Shown here one piece after another: positions 46,225-56,277 of a stretch of 64,000 nucleotides of DNA; the stretch's first letter is position 1, and each line of letters opens with the position of its first letter. Source of the stretch: Impatiens glandulifera (lineage: Eukaryota > Streptophyta > Magnoliopsida > Ericales > Balsaminaceae). The stretch spans positions 13,042,221 through 13,106,220 of the forward strand of contig NC_061869.1 of NCBI RefSeq assembly GCF_907164915.1, read 5' to 3'. A program made the translations under genes and the position numbers. The notes under the pieces were generated by a model. It did no database searches. It saw only the letters and a list, made by a program, of their open reading frames with translations, and was not told the origin of the DNA.

Positions 46225-48066
46225 ATGGCGACTCAAAAATTCTTCCCAACTGTAAAGAATCTCTTTCCCACAAACCCTACTTACAACCCAGAAGAGATTG
46301 CGAATTTCATCTCCAAAATCCTTGTAAATTCCATTCCTTCAACACCTCTCCAGATTAGACAATCTCTTGTTTCAAGTCTCAATCCCCAAGTAACCCATCT
46401 TGTTCTTTCAAACCCTAATGTCCCAACTCGTTCCTGCTTAACCTTCTTCAATTACCTTCAAAGTAAACCGTCTCTGATTGTGCAAAGGCCGGATCTTCAA
46501 GCGCATATGATGCTTGTTAGTCGTCTCTTCAAATCCAGAAAGTTTGCTGAAGCTAAGAATCTGTTGAACAGTCTTATACTTGATGATGATATCAAACATA
46601 CTTTTCAGGATATAGTAACTTTAGCTGCTTTGTATTTGAAAGAAGAGAAAATTTCCTGCAAGCTCTTTGACATGTTATTTAGAGTTTATGCTGATAATAA
46701 GAAGTTTGAAGAGGCTTTAGAGGTGTTTGAATATATGAAAGATAGAGATTTTGACATAGATGATAGATCCTGCATAGTTTATTTACTTGCATTAAAGAAA
46801 TGCAATCAAACCGATCGTTTGTTCGACTTCTTTCATCGGATGATGTCGGCTAAGGTTGACATTACAGTTTATTCGTTGACAATTGTAATGGATAGGATGT
46901 GTAAGCATGGGAAAGTTTCTGAAGCTCGGGATTTATTGAATGTGATGATGGGAAGAGGATTGAAGGCGAATATATACACATATAATACATTATTGGATGC
47001 TTATGTGAAGAAACATGATTCCAATGCAATTAAAGAGCTCTTATCTGAAATGGATAGGGAGCGTTTGGATTATAACGCGGCTACCTATACATTATTGATT
47101 GAGGCATCGTCAAGCTCCATGAAGTTCGAAGCATTATTCGAAGAAATGCGTAGTAAAGGTATAGACGGTGATATAAAGCTTTACACGTCATTAATAAGTT
47201 GGAATAGCAAAGCAGGAAACATGAAACGAGCTTTTGAATTGTTCGACGAATTGACAAATAAAGGCCTCATTCCGAATGCTCACACTTACGGGGCTCTCAT
47301 AAACGGCGTGTGTATGGCAGGGCAGATGGCTGCTGCCGAACTTTTGCTAAATGAGATGCAAAAAAGAGGTATTGATGTTTGTCGTGTAATATTCAACACA
47401 TTAATCGATGGTTATTGTAAGAAAGGCTTGATAAATGAAGCGTTTAAGCTTTGGGATGTGATGGAGAGAAAAGGACTTGAACCAGATGTTTATGTTTATA
47501 ATACTATTGCTACGGGTTTATGCAAGTTGAAACGGTTCGAGGAAGCGAAGAGGTTGTTGTTTACGATGGAGGATAAAGGTGTGGAACCAAATACAGTTAG
47601 TTTGACCACTTTGGTTTGTATACATTGTAAGGAAGGCAATCTCGTGGAAGCGAAAAGGATTCTTGGGGAGATGAAACGTAAAGGGAAAGAATTTTGCCCT
47701 AATACGACGACTTATAATGTGTTAATTGATGGGTATTGTAAGAGGATGAAGATGAGAGAAGCGAGAAAGTTGAAAGATGAGATGGAATTGGGAGGTTTGA
47801 TTCCGGATGTTTATACTTATACATCGCTTGTACATGGAGAATGTATTTGTGGGAATATTGAAGAGGGTTTGAGATTGTTTGGAGAAATGAGATCGAAAGG
47901 TGTTGATAGGAGTTTGGTGAGTTATACTGCTATGATTTCGGGTTTGTCGAAGGTAGGAAGATCAGATGAGGCGTTTGAATTGTTTGATGAGATGAAAGAA
48001 GCTGGTTTTGTTCCTGATGATACTGTGTATTCTTCACTTGTGGGAAGTCTTCATGGGGGTGATTAG
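46225..48066 (+). CDS. P-class pentatricopeptide repeat (PPR) protein
   Basis: An intronless frame of 613 aa starts at ATG 46225 in the context AAAATGGCG; upstream in-frame codons lack an ATG. Degenerate 35-residue PPR motifs run from about residue 140 almost to the end, roughly 12-13 copies, for example VYSLTIVMDRMCKHGKVSEA, YTYNTLLDAYVKK, HTYGALINGVCMAGQMAAAE, VIFNTLIDGYCKKGLINEA and TTYNVLIDGYCKRMKMREA. No E, DYW or SMR domain follows (it ends LVGSLHGGD), so it is P class. Such proteins bind organellar RNA and aid its stability, splicing or translation. The N-terminus (MATQKFFPTVKNLF) could target mitochondria or plastids, but this is not decisive. The RNA target is unknown. It is convergent with SIG6, with stop codons 590 bp apart. 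Confidence 0.92.
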   Translation: MATQKFFPTVKNLFPTNPTYNPEEIANFISKILVNSIPSTPLQIRQSLVSSLNPQVTHLVLSNPNVPTRSCLTFFNYLQSKPSLIVQRPDLQAHMMLVSRLFKSRKFAEAKNLLNSLILDDDIKHTFQDIVTLAALYLKEEKISCKLFDMLFRVYADNKKFEEALEVFEYMKDRDFDIDDRSCIVYLLALKKCNQTDRLFDFFHRMMSAKVDITVYSLTIVMDRMCKHGKVSEARDLLNVMMGRGLKANIYTYNTLLDAYVKKHDSNAIKELLSEMDRERLDYNAATYTLLIEASSSSMKFEALFEEMRSKGIDGDIKLYTSLISWNSKAGNMKRAFELFDELTNKGLIPNAHTYGALINGVCMAGQMAAAELLLNEMQKRGIDVCRVIFNTLIDGYCKKGLINEAFKLWDVMERKGLEPDVYVYNTIATGLCKLKRFEEAKRLLFTMEDKGVEPNTVSLTTLVCIHCKEGNLVEAKRILGEMKRKGKEFCPNTTTYNVLIDGYCKRMKMREARKLKDEMELGGLIPDVYTYTSLVHGECICGNIEEGLRLFGEMRSKGVDRSLVSYTAMISGLSKVGRSDEAFELFDEMKEAGFVPDDTVYSSLVGSLHGGD

Positions 48067-48655
48067 ATTTTTATTTGAATGGTTGAATCTTCATGCTAAT
48101 GATGTTGGTCATTATTAGTTTGTTAGTTGAATAGAATAGAGAGATTTCTTCTTATTTGTGTTATTTAATCTTTCAAAATATTGTAGAGAACCAAATCTTA
48201 AACTTCCAATCAATTTTTATAACAAAATATTGGTAACAAATCACACCTTTTTTGAATAGTTTTTATAAGAACATTACTTCAAATATGGGATTCATTTACA
48301 TAAATTTTAATCTTGAAATGCCTCTTTAGATCTTGTTTTTGTCTTAACAGTATAAAGAACTAGAACTTCACTTCTATCAATGAATAAAAAAGCTGAATAA
48401 AAAAGCTGCATAAATGAAATTGTACCAAAAACAGATAATCTTATCAAACATATTATTCTTTTTTACCCCATGAACTAAAAAATTACAATTACAACTGTGA
48501 ACTACATATTATATGTTTTCATATATACAAAATCTATTACCAATTAAAAAACAAACTAAAAACAAACTTTTCAAGAGATTATTATATTTTTTTTCCCAGT
48601 AACTGAAATGGGAATAAGTAAAAAATAGCCTCTCCAATTAGTCTAGAATCTTTTC
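48067..48655. other. Convergent 3' ends of PPR and SIG6 genes
   Basis: It is AT-rich and holds the presumed 3' UTRs of both genes. No further gene is visible. Poly(A) signals cannot be fixed with confidence. Confidence 0.4.
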
Positions 48656-51600
48656 CTATATGACTAAGTTAGCATAGGCATCAAGTCCTTGGCTGCTCCC
48701 ATTTTGCTTTAGCTTCTTGAAAGCTCTGTACTCTATCTGCCTTACTCTTTCCTTCGAAAGCCCCAGATAGTCACCTATTTCCGACAACGATTTTGGCTTC
48801 CTAGAGCCCCCTATTCCGAATCTCATCTGCATTATTCCTCTTTCTCTAGCCGATAGGCTGCCCAAAAGGTAGTGGACGTGTTTCCTCATTAACTGCTTTG
48901 CGACTACCAATTCCGGGTTCTCAATAGCCATGTCTGCTGTAACTTCCTGCAGATAGTGAAAGTTTTTTTTTCTTTTCTCTTTTTGGAGATAAGGGATCAT
49001 TCCTACTTGAACTAAGGTGTTTTTCAATGACGAGGATCGAAGTCTCTTAGTTAAAATCTTTTCACTTAGCTACTAAACTCAACTTCTCAACCAAAATTAA
49101 AATTTACCCTGGGACGCAAACTCAATTGTTTTCGGTGGGAATTGAACTTGAGACCTCAGCCTCTTAGTTCAACATCTTAGTTTGTTTGATGGAGGGGTTA
49201 TTTGGAGGTTATGAAATCAAAATATTGTTTGATGAAAAGTGAGTTTCTTGAGACTATTTCCTTTTAGTTTAAATTTTATAAAAGGTAAAATAAAGATATT
49301 TTGGTATTGTAGTTGATGGATGAAATGATATATGATGTGATAGAGGTTTTATTTAAAAAAATCCAAATAATCAAGGATCAAACAAACTGTAATTCAACTA
49401 ACTCGTTCCACCAGTTGAGTTACCATGAAATGCAAGATCAATACCCCACTTCAATCAAGGTGCTTTTGGTGGGAATCGTGTTTTAGCCTCACATCTCAAG
49501 TTCAAAAAAAATTCCACTTCAGCTACACTGAATGATGCAAACTCAAATATTCAACCAAGATTAAAGATTTTACCTGAAAAATAGTATCTTGGTCAGTCCA
49601 TATAGGCTGCTGCATCGAAAGAGGCGTCCTTGTAGAATATAACAAACTTTCCAATTTTTCAATTTTAATTCCAGAGCGTTCTGCTATCTCAGGTTTTGTT
49701 GGCTGACGGTTTCCTTCTTGAACTAAAAACCTCTTTGCTTCTTTTACCTTGTTTAGAAGGCCATACACGTTATCCTGCATAGAAAGAAGAGTGAGTGAGT
49801 TCAAATTACACGCAAGAGAACCCAAGACTTCAAAATTTGTAGACAGGAATAATATTTTACTGGAAGGCGGATCATTCTAGAGTGCTGGAAAATCGCCTTC
49901 CTAATTGATTGCCTTATCCACCAGTATGCGTAAGTAGCAAACCTGCAACCAGCTTGAGGCTTGAATTTCTCAACACTTTTCAGAAGACCCATGCTCCCTT
50001 CCTGCAACAAAAGACTCAGTTTAAATTGGCAAAAACTCCCACGCAAAAGTGCCTTTCAAACTTCTGTTTTCTTATTGAGATGTATGCACACATGTATGTG
50101 AGTGTGTGGTGTGGGTCGTGAAATTTTGGTATACTTTTGTCTAAAGTTTACATTTGTTATGTTTCCCAAAATCACAATAATCTGGATTATGATCCTGAAA
50201 TAATCTATGTACAAACTGAAGCAAAAATCACAATATAATGTGTATTAGATTCCAAAAAATATCTTATACCAAAAAAATAAAAAATCACTTCCAATTTTAA
50301 GATTTGCCAATTTTTCAATTAGACCGTGATGGAGACAAAATAATAGTTTTCAAATAGGCTAAATAATTTATGAAGTTTTGCTTGTACCTGTAACAAATCA
50401 TGAAGTTTGAGACCGTGATTCTGATACTGTTTAGCGATGTGAACCACCATCCGTAGATTGGCAGATATTAGCCTCTCCCTACTTCTGTTACAGAAATTAA
50501 GCCGCGACTTCAATTCCCTAGATGTAAGCCCAGTGGCCTCCGCCCATTCAACAAGTGTTGGTTCGCGACCGAACTCTGTGTGGAGTCTAGTTTTCACTTC
50601 TTCTAGTTTCATTAGATTCTGCCAAAATTCAACAAACAATACCACATTAATACATATTTTTATTAGAAATACATGCGGTTATGAATGAAACATGCATGGC
50701 TCGAGAAATTATCTGATTGTTGGGAACAATATGCAGTTAGGATTGAAACTTGAATACCTGTATTTGATCAAAGAAGTCGTCTTCCTCTTTTCGAGTCAAA
50801 AGTTGCTTAGTTTCCGGGCCCCACAAGAACATCCTCACAGGGTCGTTCAGGTCAAATGATGCACGGGTTTTCCTTGAATTTTCATTCAAAGAGTTGGAAT
50901 TTTCCCCAACTGTAACATTATATTTTGACCCATTCCGTTTCTTAGAACGCCTTTCTATTAGACGAGTGGATCTTACCACTTTCTCTCCATGTAGAAATTC
51001 CGGCAAACTGTACAAGAAAGTTCTATAAAGAAAAAATACCAGCAATGTGATTGAAAGCGAAAAAATAAGAACAAAAATAAAAGTAACCTTGGATCAGATG
51101 AAGCATCTATAGCAGTTTCATATGATTGCAAATCCTCACATAAGAAAGCTGCTTGCTTAGAGGCGGACAAAGCTTTCTTTGCAAGTGCAACTACACTATG
51201 CGGCTCAAGATCCAGATCCTGTTTTATTTTACTATGAACAACAGATTGAGAATCCGAGGGAAATGGTAATCTGCAATTCACCAAAAGTTAGCAAGAAAAT
51301 ATTTTCTATGCAGAAAAAGTCAAAAAGGTGGAGTAGACTTACAAATGCCAAAACAAGGACATATTAAGCAATTGACGTTGAAAATCCTTGACAAATTGAT
51401 CAGTATCTATATTCTCATGATCCTCATCCTCCAAGGACCTATAATTCTTTTGTCCCCTCTCTAGTGCCTTCGATAGGGAAAATAACATACACAAACAAAC
51501 AAAATCATTTGTGAGCTTTTTTGCTAATAGGTTTTCACCCAAGACTTGGATGTTACGAAACATTCCTAATTAAACCAAAAAAAAACTCACTTGAAAGCAA

Positions 51601-52524
51601 GCCCGATTCTCATCATGCTGGTCTTGTAGAAGTACTGAAGTAGGTAAGTGACCAGATGAAGAAGAAGATGATCCACCACTAAAAGTGGGCATTGTTTGGT
51701 CATGAGGAAGCATTAAAACTGCACATTATGAAACAAAATAAGCTGACAACTACAATTTTATGGACAAAACAAATGATTCTCATATACATCTAGATTCATA
51801 AACAAAAATGTATCCAAATAAAACCACTAACTCTGTCCTCTAACTTTCTGTAACAGTTAGAAGGGGATGAGATAATAGAATACAAGACGAGATGAGAAAG
51901 GAATGGCCTAAGTCCTTAGCCGAAAAGCTTGGAGAAAACCTCCATAACCGATATGAAATAGATGGGAATATAGAGTTGCTTACAAATTCAACATAATAAC
52001 AAAGAAAAGGTGATGACATAGTTTAGACTTGCAATTATCTAATTCCTATTATCATCTATATCAATTGTATCCTTAATTAAGTTATGTACATTATCTAATA
52101 CTTAAGGGACTACTTCGCATAATCTATCTTCAAGAACTATTCCCCTCTTTTATACCTTAACACTAAAACATTGTTAAAGAATATACCATCTTCTTGAGGA
52201 AGCTAACCCTAGTGGATTAAATCACTGTTAAAGATTGTTTAGACCTAAATAAAGCATAACTATTCATAATCAAATAAGTTTTTCAACAAATAAAACAGTG
52301 TGTTTCAGAAACAATAAGGAAGAATTCAAAATAGAACAAGAAAGAAATCCCATTTCTTGAATAGTACCCTTGTTAAGATAGATTCTGAATAACAATGTGG
52401 AAGCTAGGGTTCTTATGAGGCAAAGGGTATCACCTGAAGATGATGAAGAAGTGCAATTCTTGACGAAATGAGTTCGCGATGGAAACGGTGGTGATGAAGC
52501 AAGTAAGTTCATTCCCGACTCCAT
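48656..52524 (-). CDS. SIG6: Plastid RNA polymerase sigma factor, SIG6-like
   Basis: Nine exons on the minus strand: 52524-52434, 51718-51591, 51467-51343, 51270-51088, 51007-50758, 50618-50388, 50001-49861, 49774-49574, 48946-48656. All are GT-AG, and 1641 bp gives 546 aa, close to Arabidopsis SIG6. The N-terminus ([20 protein letters not shown], Ser-rich) is a likely plastid transit region and resembles SIG6. [20 protein letters not shown] near residue 235 starts the conserved part. Region 2 holds [40 protein letters not shown] and [12 protein letters not shown], covering core binding, -10 recognition and melting. Region 3 starts after IRLPDNVYGLL. Region 4 has [11 protein letters not shown] and the -35 helix-turn-helix [20 protein letters not shown]. 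It directs the plastid-encoded polymerase to chloroplast promoters. The paralogue assignment rests on remembered similarity and is less certain than the family. Confidence 0.88.
49020..49520 (-). repeat. SINE/tRNA-like relics in the last SIG6 intron
   Basis: On the minus strand 49125-49165 reads GAGGTCTCAAGTTCAATTCC then CACC, close to a pol III B box, preceded by an A-box-like AGTTGAACTAAGAGGCTGAG. Related text (GGTGGGAATCG, CTCACATCTCAAGTTCAA) recurs at 49468-49505, and a third weak piece is near 49025. They look like worn SINE copies in an intron of 627 bp. Confidence 0.4.
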
Positions 52525-53260
52525 TACCCTTCTTCTTCTAGTCTTGGCGGTATCTAATTATACATATATATAGATTCAGAGAGTGCAGTGATGGAATCTT
52601 TTGAGGTGGAAGATAATTTTACACTGTTATTCGGTAGTGAGTGAAGTGATAGGAAAGAGAAACGCAATAGTAGTAAACATGTCTGTCTTTTGATAAACAA
52701 ATATCAGGTTTTCTTTTGGAGAAAATAGTTTGATTAATGTTCTTTAATTTGTATTCAATTTTCAAATTACTACCCAAAGTTTTTCATTAAAAAATTTAAG
52801 TTTTTTTGAACAATCATTTTTTATTGGGACAAAATAACCTTGTTGTTTTGAAGGTTAGGAAGGATTGTTAATAGGATGACAGTTATAAATTATGCCGCCA
52901 CTTTTTTCTGAATTTTTTTTTTTTTTTTTGTTAGGGGCGGTTTTTCCGGAAAAACCGAACGGGAATGATATTTGTGTTCCGCCTGATCTTAGCAAATGTA
53001 TAACATTACTAATATATTTAGTTATTCTTTATATTTTATAAAAAAAATTAAGTTTATTTCTTTATAACAATATAAAGTTTCAATATATTATAAATTTTAA
53101 ATATTCGTTTATATAATTTTATGAAAAATTTTTTTTTGTATGTTTTTTAAATAATATGGTATAACGATATTCCGCGGAAATTTTTCGAAATGAACGAGAC
53201 GGGGTGTTAGTAAAAAATCCCCAAAATAGAATGGATAGGGATGGTAGTAAAAAAAATCCC
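52525..53260. other. SIG6 upstream region and AT-rich repeat debris
   Basis: 52525-52660 is likely the SIG6 leader and promoter (TATATATATAG near 52564). 52890-53260 has GC-skewed MITE-like text (GGGGCGGTTTTTCCGGAAAA; GGGATGGTAGTAAAAAAAAT) that I cannot bound. No gene is visible. Confidence 0.35.
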
Positions 53261-53267
53261 CACAGTC

Positions 53268-54432
53268 AAGTTCCTCGTCGTAGAGTTCTTTGTCACAAGC
53301 TTCTTCCAATCACGGGTCCGACACTTTAGGTGGCGGTTAGCCAATCCATAACCTAATACGGTGGATCGATCCGGTAGACTCATGTATCTCTTCATATTCA
53401 TCAATAATGATTCATAGATTCGCTAATACATCTGCACCATATTTATAGATAGATAGATAATTTGTACATATATTTGTTTGTATGCATATGTAATATGTTT
53501 ATATGATTTTAGTTTTAAGTAATAGTTCAAATGTTTTGACATATCTAAAATAGTGTTGAAAATCTCACTTCCTGCATCTTCTCTAATAGTTTATTATGTT
53601 TTAAAAAGTCTAGTTTCTCATTGTGATTGCGTTGACTAAAAGGATTTTAGATAGTAAATTGCTCTAGAATATAGAATATGAGATTTTAGAGTAAACTCAA
53701 AAATTTGGGTTTCAACAATGAATAATATATATACAGCACCTTATACAGTACATTCGCATAGCACTTACCTCATTTTAGAAAGAAAGAGAAAATATATCTT
53801 AAAAAAATATAAGAAAGAAAAAAATATTTTATCTTTCTTTCCAAATGAGGTAGGTGTTATGTGAAAGTGCTGTATAAGAGTGTTGTATATATCATTACTC
53901 TTTAACCATATAGTTAAACTCCTACAACAAATTTAAGTGTACATCAAAAATCTTCTCCAACAAATTTTTGAGTTTCCATATTATTAAAATCTGTTCAACT
54001 ATGATTTTCTCTAAAATCTCTTATTCCAGAACAATTTAATATCTGCAATCTTTTTAGTTAATTCAGTCACAAATAAAAATTATACTTCTTAACACCTAAC
54101 AAACTATTACTATTAGAGAAGACGCATGAAGTGAGATTTCCAACATTATTTCAGATTTGTCACTGCATTTAAACTACAGCTCAAAACTAAGATCATATAA
54201 ACATATACATACAAAAAAAAGAAATGTAGAGATAATCTATCTATGAATATGATGCAGATGTAGTAGCGGATCTATGAATCATGTTTGATGAATATGAAGA
54301 GATACTTGAGTCTACCAGATCGGTCCACCGGATTAGGTTAGGGATTGGCTAACCGTTAGCTGAAGTCGCTGGATTCGTGATTGGAAGAAGCTTGCGACGA
54401 AGAGCTCAGCGATGAGGACGTCAAGGAGTTTG
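53268..54432. repeat. Long imperfect inverted repeat (foldback), arms about 540-600 bp
   Basis: 53268-53790 matches the reverse complement of 53830-54432. Examples: AAGCTTCTTCCAATCACG (53298) pairs with CGTGATTGGAAGAAGCTT (54375); GTAGACTCATGTATCTCTTC pairs with GAAGAGATACTTGAGTCTAC; and TACAGCACCTTATACAG near 53734 pairs with the complement at about 53870. The arms meet with almost no spacer near 53800-53830. The right arm has a few insertions. No ORF is found. It could be a foldback or MITE-type element, or an inverted duplication. Confidence 0.8.
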
Positions 54433-54478
54433 GTTGTGGTTGGAAAGAGCTGGCGAGGAGTTTCGTCTTCGGTGAATG

Positions 54479-54898
54479 GAAACGATAGTGACTTTGGTTG
54501 TGATTGGAAATTATGAATGGACAACGTCATTTTAAATTATTTAAAAAGGTACATGGCACGAAAGTAAGAAACAACATATCCTAAAAAATGCTAGATGAGT
54601 TTAAAAAAAAAATTAAAGATGCAAGGGAGAAGAGAAACAATAATAACACAAAAAGAGAAAGAGAAAAAGAAGGTTAAACGTCAATAAGATAAAAAATTCA
54701 CAACTTGTCTAAAATCTATTTATTTTAATAAATTCAAATGCATGAAGCATAAAGTTTTTGATTTTTTCAGTTTCAAAACTTTTCTTTTAGAATGTTTTTC
54801 TATTCATTTCTTTTTAAATTGTCCACCACATAACGAGGGTATACACTTTTAATCGGCAATGATGTTATTGTTTACTCCCCTTATCCATTTTTCTATGA
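54479..54898 (+). repeat. Left copy of a 420-bp direct duplication flanking copia element 3
   Basis: It starts GAAACGATAGTGACTTTGG and ends TTTTTCTATGA, immediately before the 5' LTR. It is nearly identical to 60108-60521, differing mainly by short indels. It is non-coding and AT-rich. Confidence 0.93.
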
Positions 54899-55406
54899 TG
54901 TTGAGGTGTTTCTTACCATTGCGGACGGGTTTTTTTAAATTCCGGGTAAATGGGTCAGGGTTTTCTTTTATGAAAACGGGTTAGAGTATAAATATTTTTT
55001 TGGATATTTTTCTCATAACAGAGCAAAAGTTGAGAGAGAGTGAATTACAGATCTAAAGTTTTCTGGTTTCCTTTTTTTTCTTGTTCTTTGGCTGATCCAG
55101 AGAGAAAGATTGGGGGAGCTTTTGATTATGGAGTAGTCCAATCATTCCTAGTGTAATCACTTCTTTCATTTGAGAGTAGGGCATGTAAGTTTCTACTATT
55201 GACATTTGTTTGATTTAGTGAAACTTATCCCTCTTGTGGACGTAGGTCGATTTTGACCGAACCACGTATATTGTGTTGTCGTTTATTGCTTTGTGCTATT
55301 TCAATTCTTGGTAAATCTATTGTTCGTCATAGACGATTTGGAAACTGATTTGTTATAGGTTTGATTTTTAAGAAGATCCATAGTTTTGCTGTTGCAAAAC
55401 CCAACA
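54899..55406 (+). repeat. 5' LTR of copia element 3
   Basis: It runs from TGTTGAGGTG to AAAACCCAACA. AGAGTATAAATATT near 54973 is a candidate TATA box. It is the same length as the 3' LTR. Confidence 0.95.
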
Positions 55407-55407
55407 G

Positions 55408-55419
55408 TGGTATCAGAGC
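55408..55419 (+). promoter_or_regulatory. Primer-binding site of copia element 3
   Basis: TGGTATCAGAGC, one base after the LTR, is complementary to the 3' end of initiator Met-tRNA, as in most plant copia elements. Confidence 0.9.
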
Positions 55420-55543
55420 AGTATTGATTGGTTATCTGTTTTAACATTGGAGCAGAGTGCTCTGTTGGTTATTTGGCGAAATTCATAGAAGAGATCAACT
55501 GGTTTCTTTGCTAGGGATTTTATCAGTTATTAAGGCAGTAATA

Positions 55544-56277
55544 ATGGGGAAATCTAGACCTGATATGGTGAGTCTGAATTGTACAAACTACAGGCAATGG
55601 AAACTGATGATTAGTGATCTGTTAGTTTTAGATGATTTGAATGAAACAATTGAAAATGAGGGTGTTAGACCTGAGACTACAAAAGAGACTGATTGGAAAA
55701 AGACAGATAGAAAGGCCTGCAGCTTTATTCGTTCTTGGGTTGGTGTAAATTTTGTGCACTATGTTGAGAACGAGACTACAGCGTATGGTGTGTGGAGCAA
55801 ACTTGAAGTTCTCTATGCTGGGAGGTCAGCAGGGAATAAAGCAGCACTGGTACGAAGGCTGGTGAATCTGAAGTACATTGATAATAAATCAATTGTTGAG
55901 CACTTTAATGAATTTCAAAATATTTTGAATCAGCTGAGTAGTATGAAAGATAAACTTTGATGATGAGGTGCAAGCACTTTTAGTCCTTGGATATTATCAC
56001 TCTCAGCAACTCAGCACCAAATGGTAAAGTCAACATGGCATTTGTCACCAGTTCCTTACTCGATGAGGAGAATCGAAAGGGAGATAAACCCTCTAAGTCT
56101 GATATGTTGGTGGCTGATAGAGGAAGATCAAAGGATAATAGAAGTGGTTCGAGCAGGGGAAAGTCTAGAAGCAAGTCTAGAGCTCCAAAGAAGGATGGTG
56201 CTTGCCATTACTGTGGCAAAATAGGTCACTAGAAAAACGAGTGCTGGAAATTTAAAAATGATAAAGCAAAGGGTATA
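55544..56277 (+). pseudogene. Copia element 3 gag (broken)
   Basis: The likely start is ATG 55544 (MGKSRPDMVSLNCTNYRQWK). The UBN2-type gag core (KLEVLYAGRSAGNKAALVRR, SIVEHFNEFQNIL) ends at a frameshift and stop near 55958. Some sequence appears lost near 55985. The frame resumes with TLSNSAPNGKVNMAF and a basic stretch. The zinc knuckle CHYCGKIGH..NEC is interrupted by TAG at 56230. It cannot make a normal capsid protein. Confidence 0.85.
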
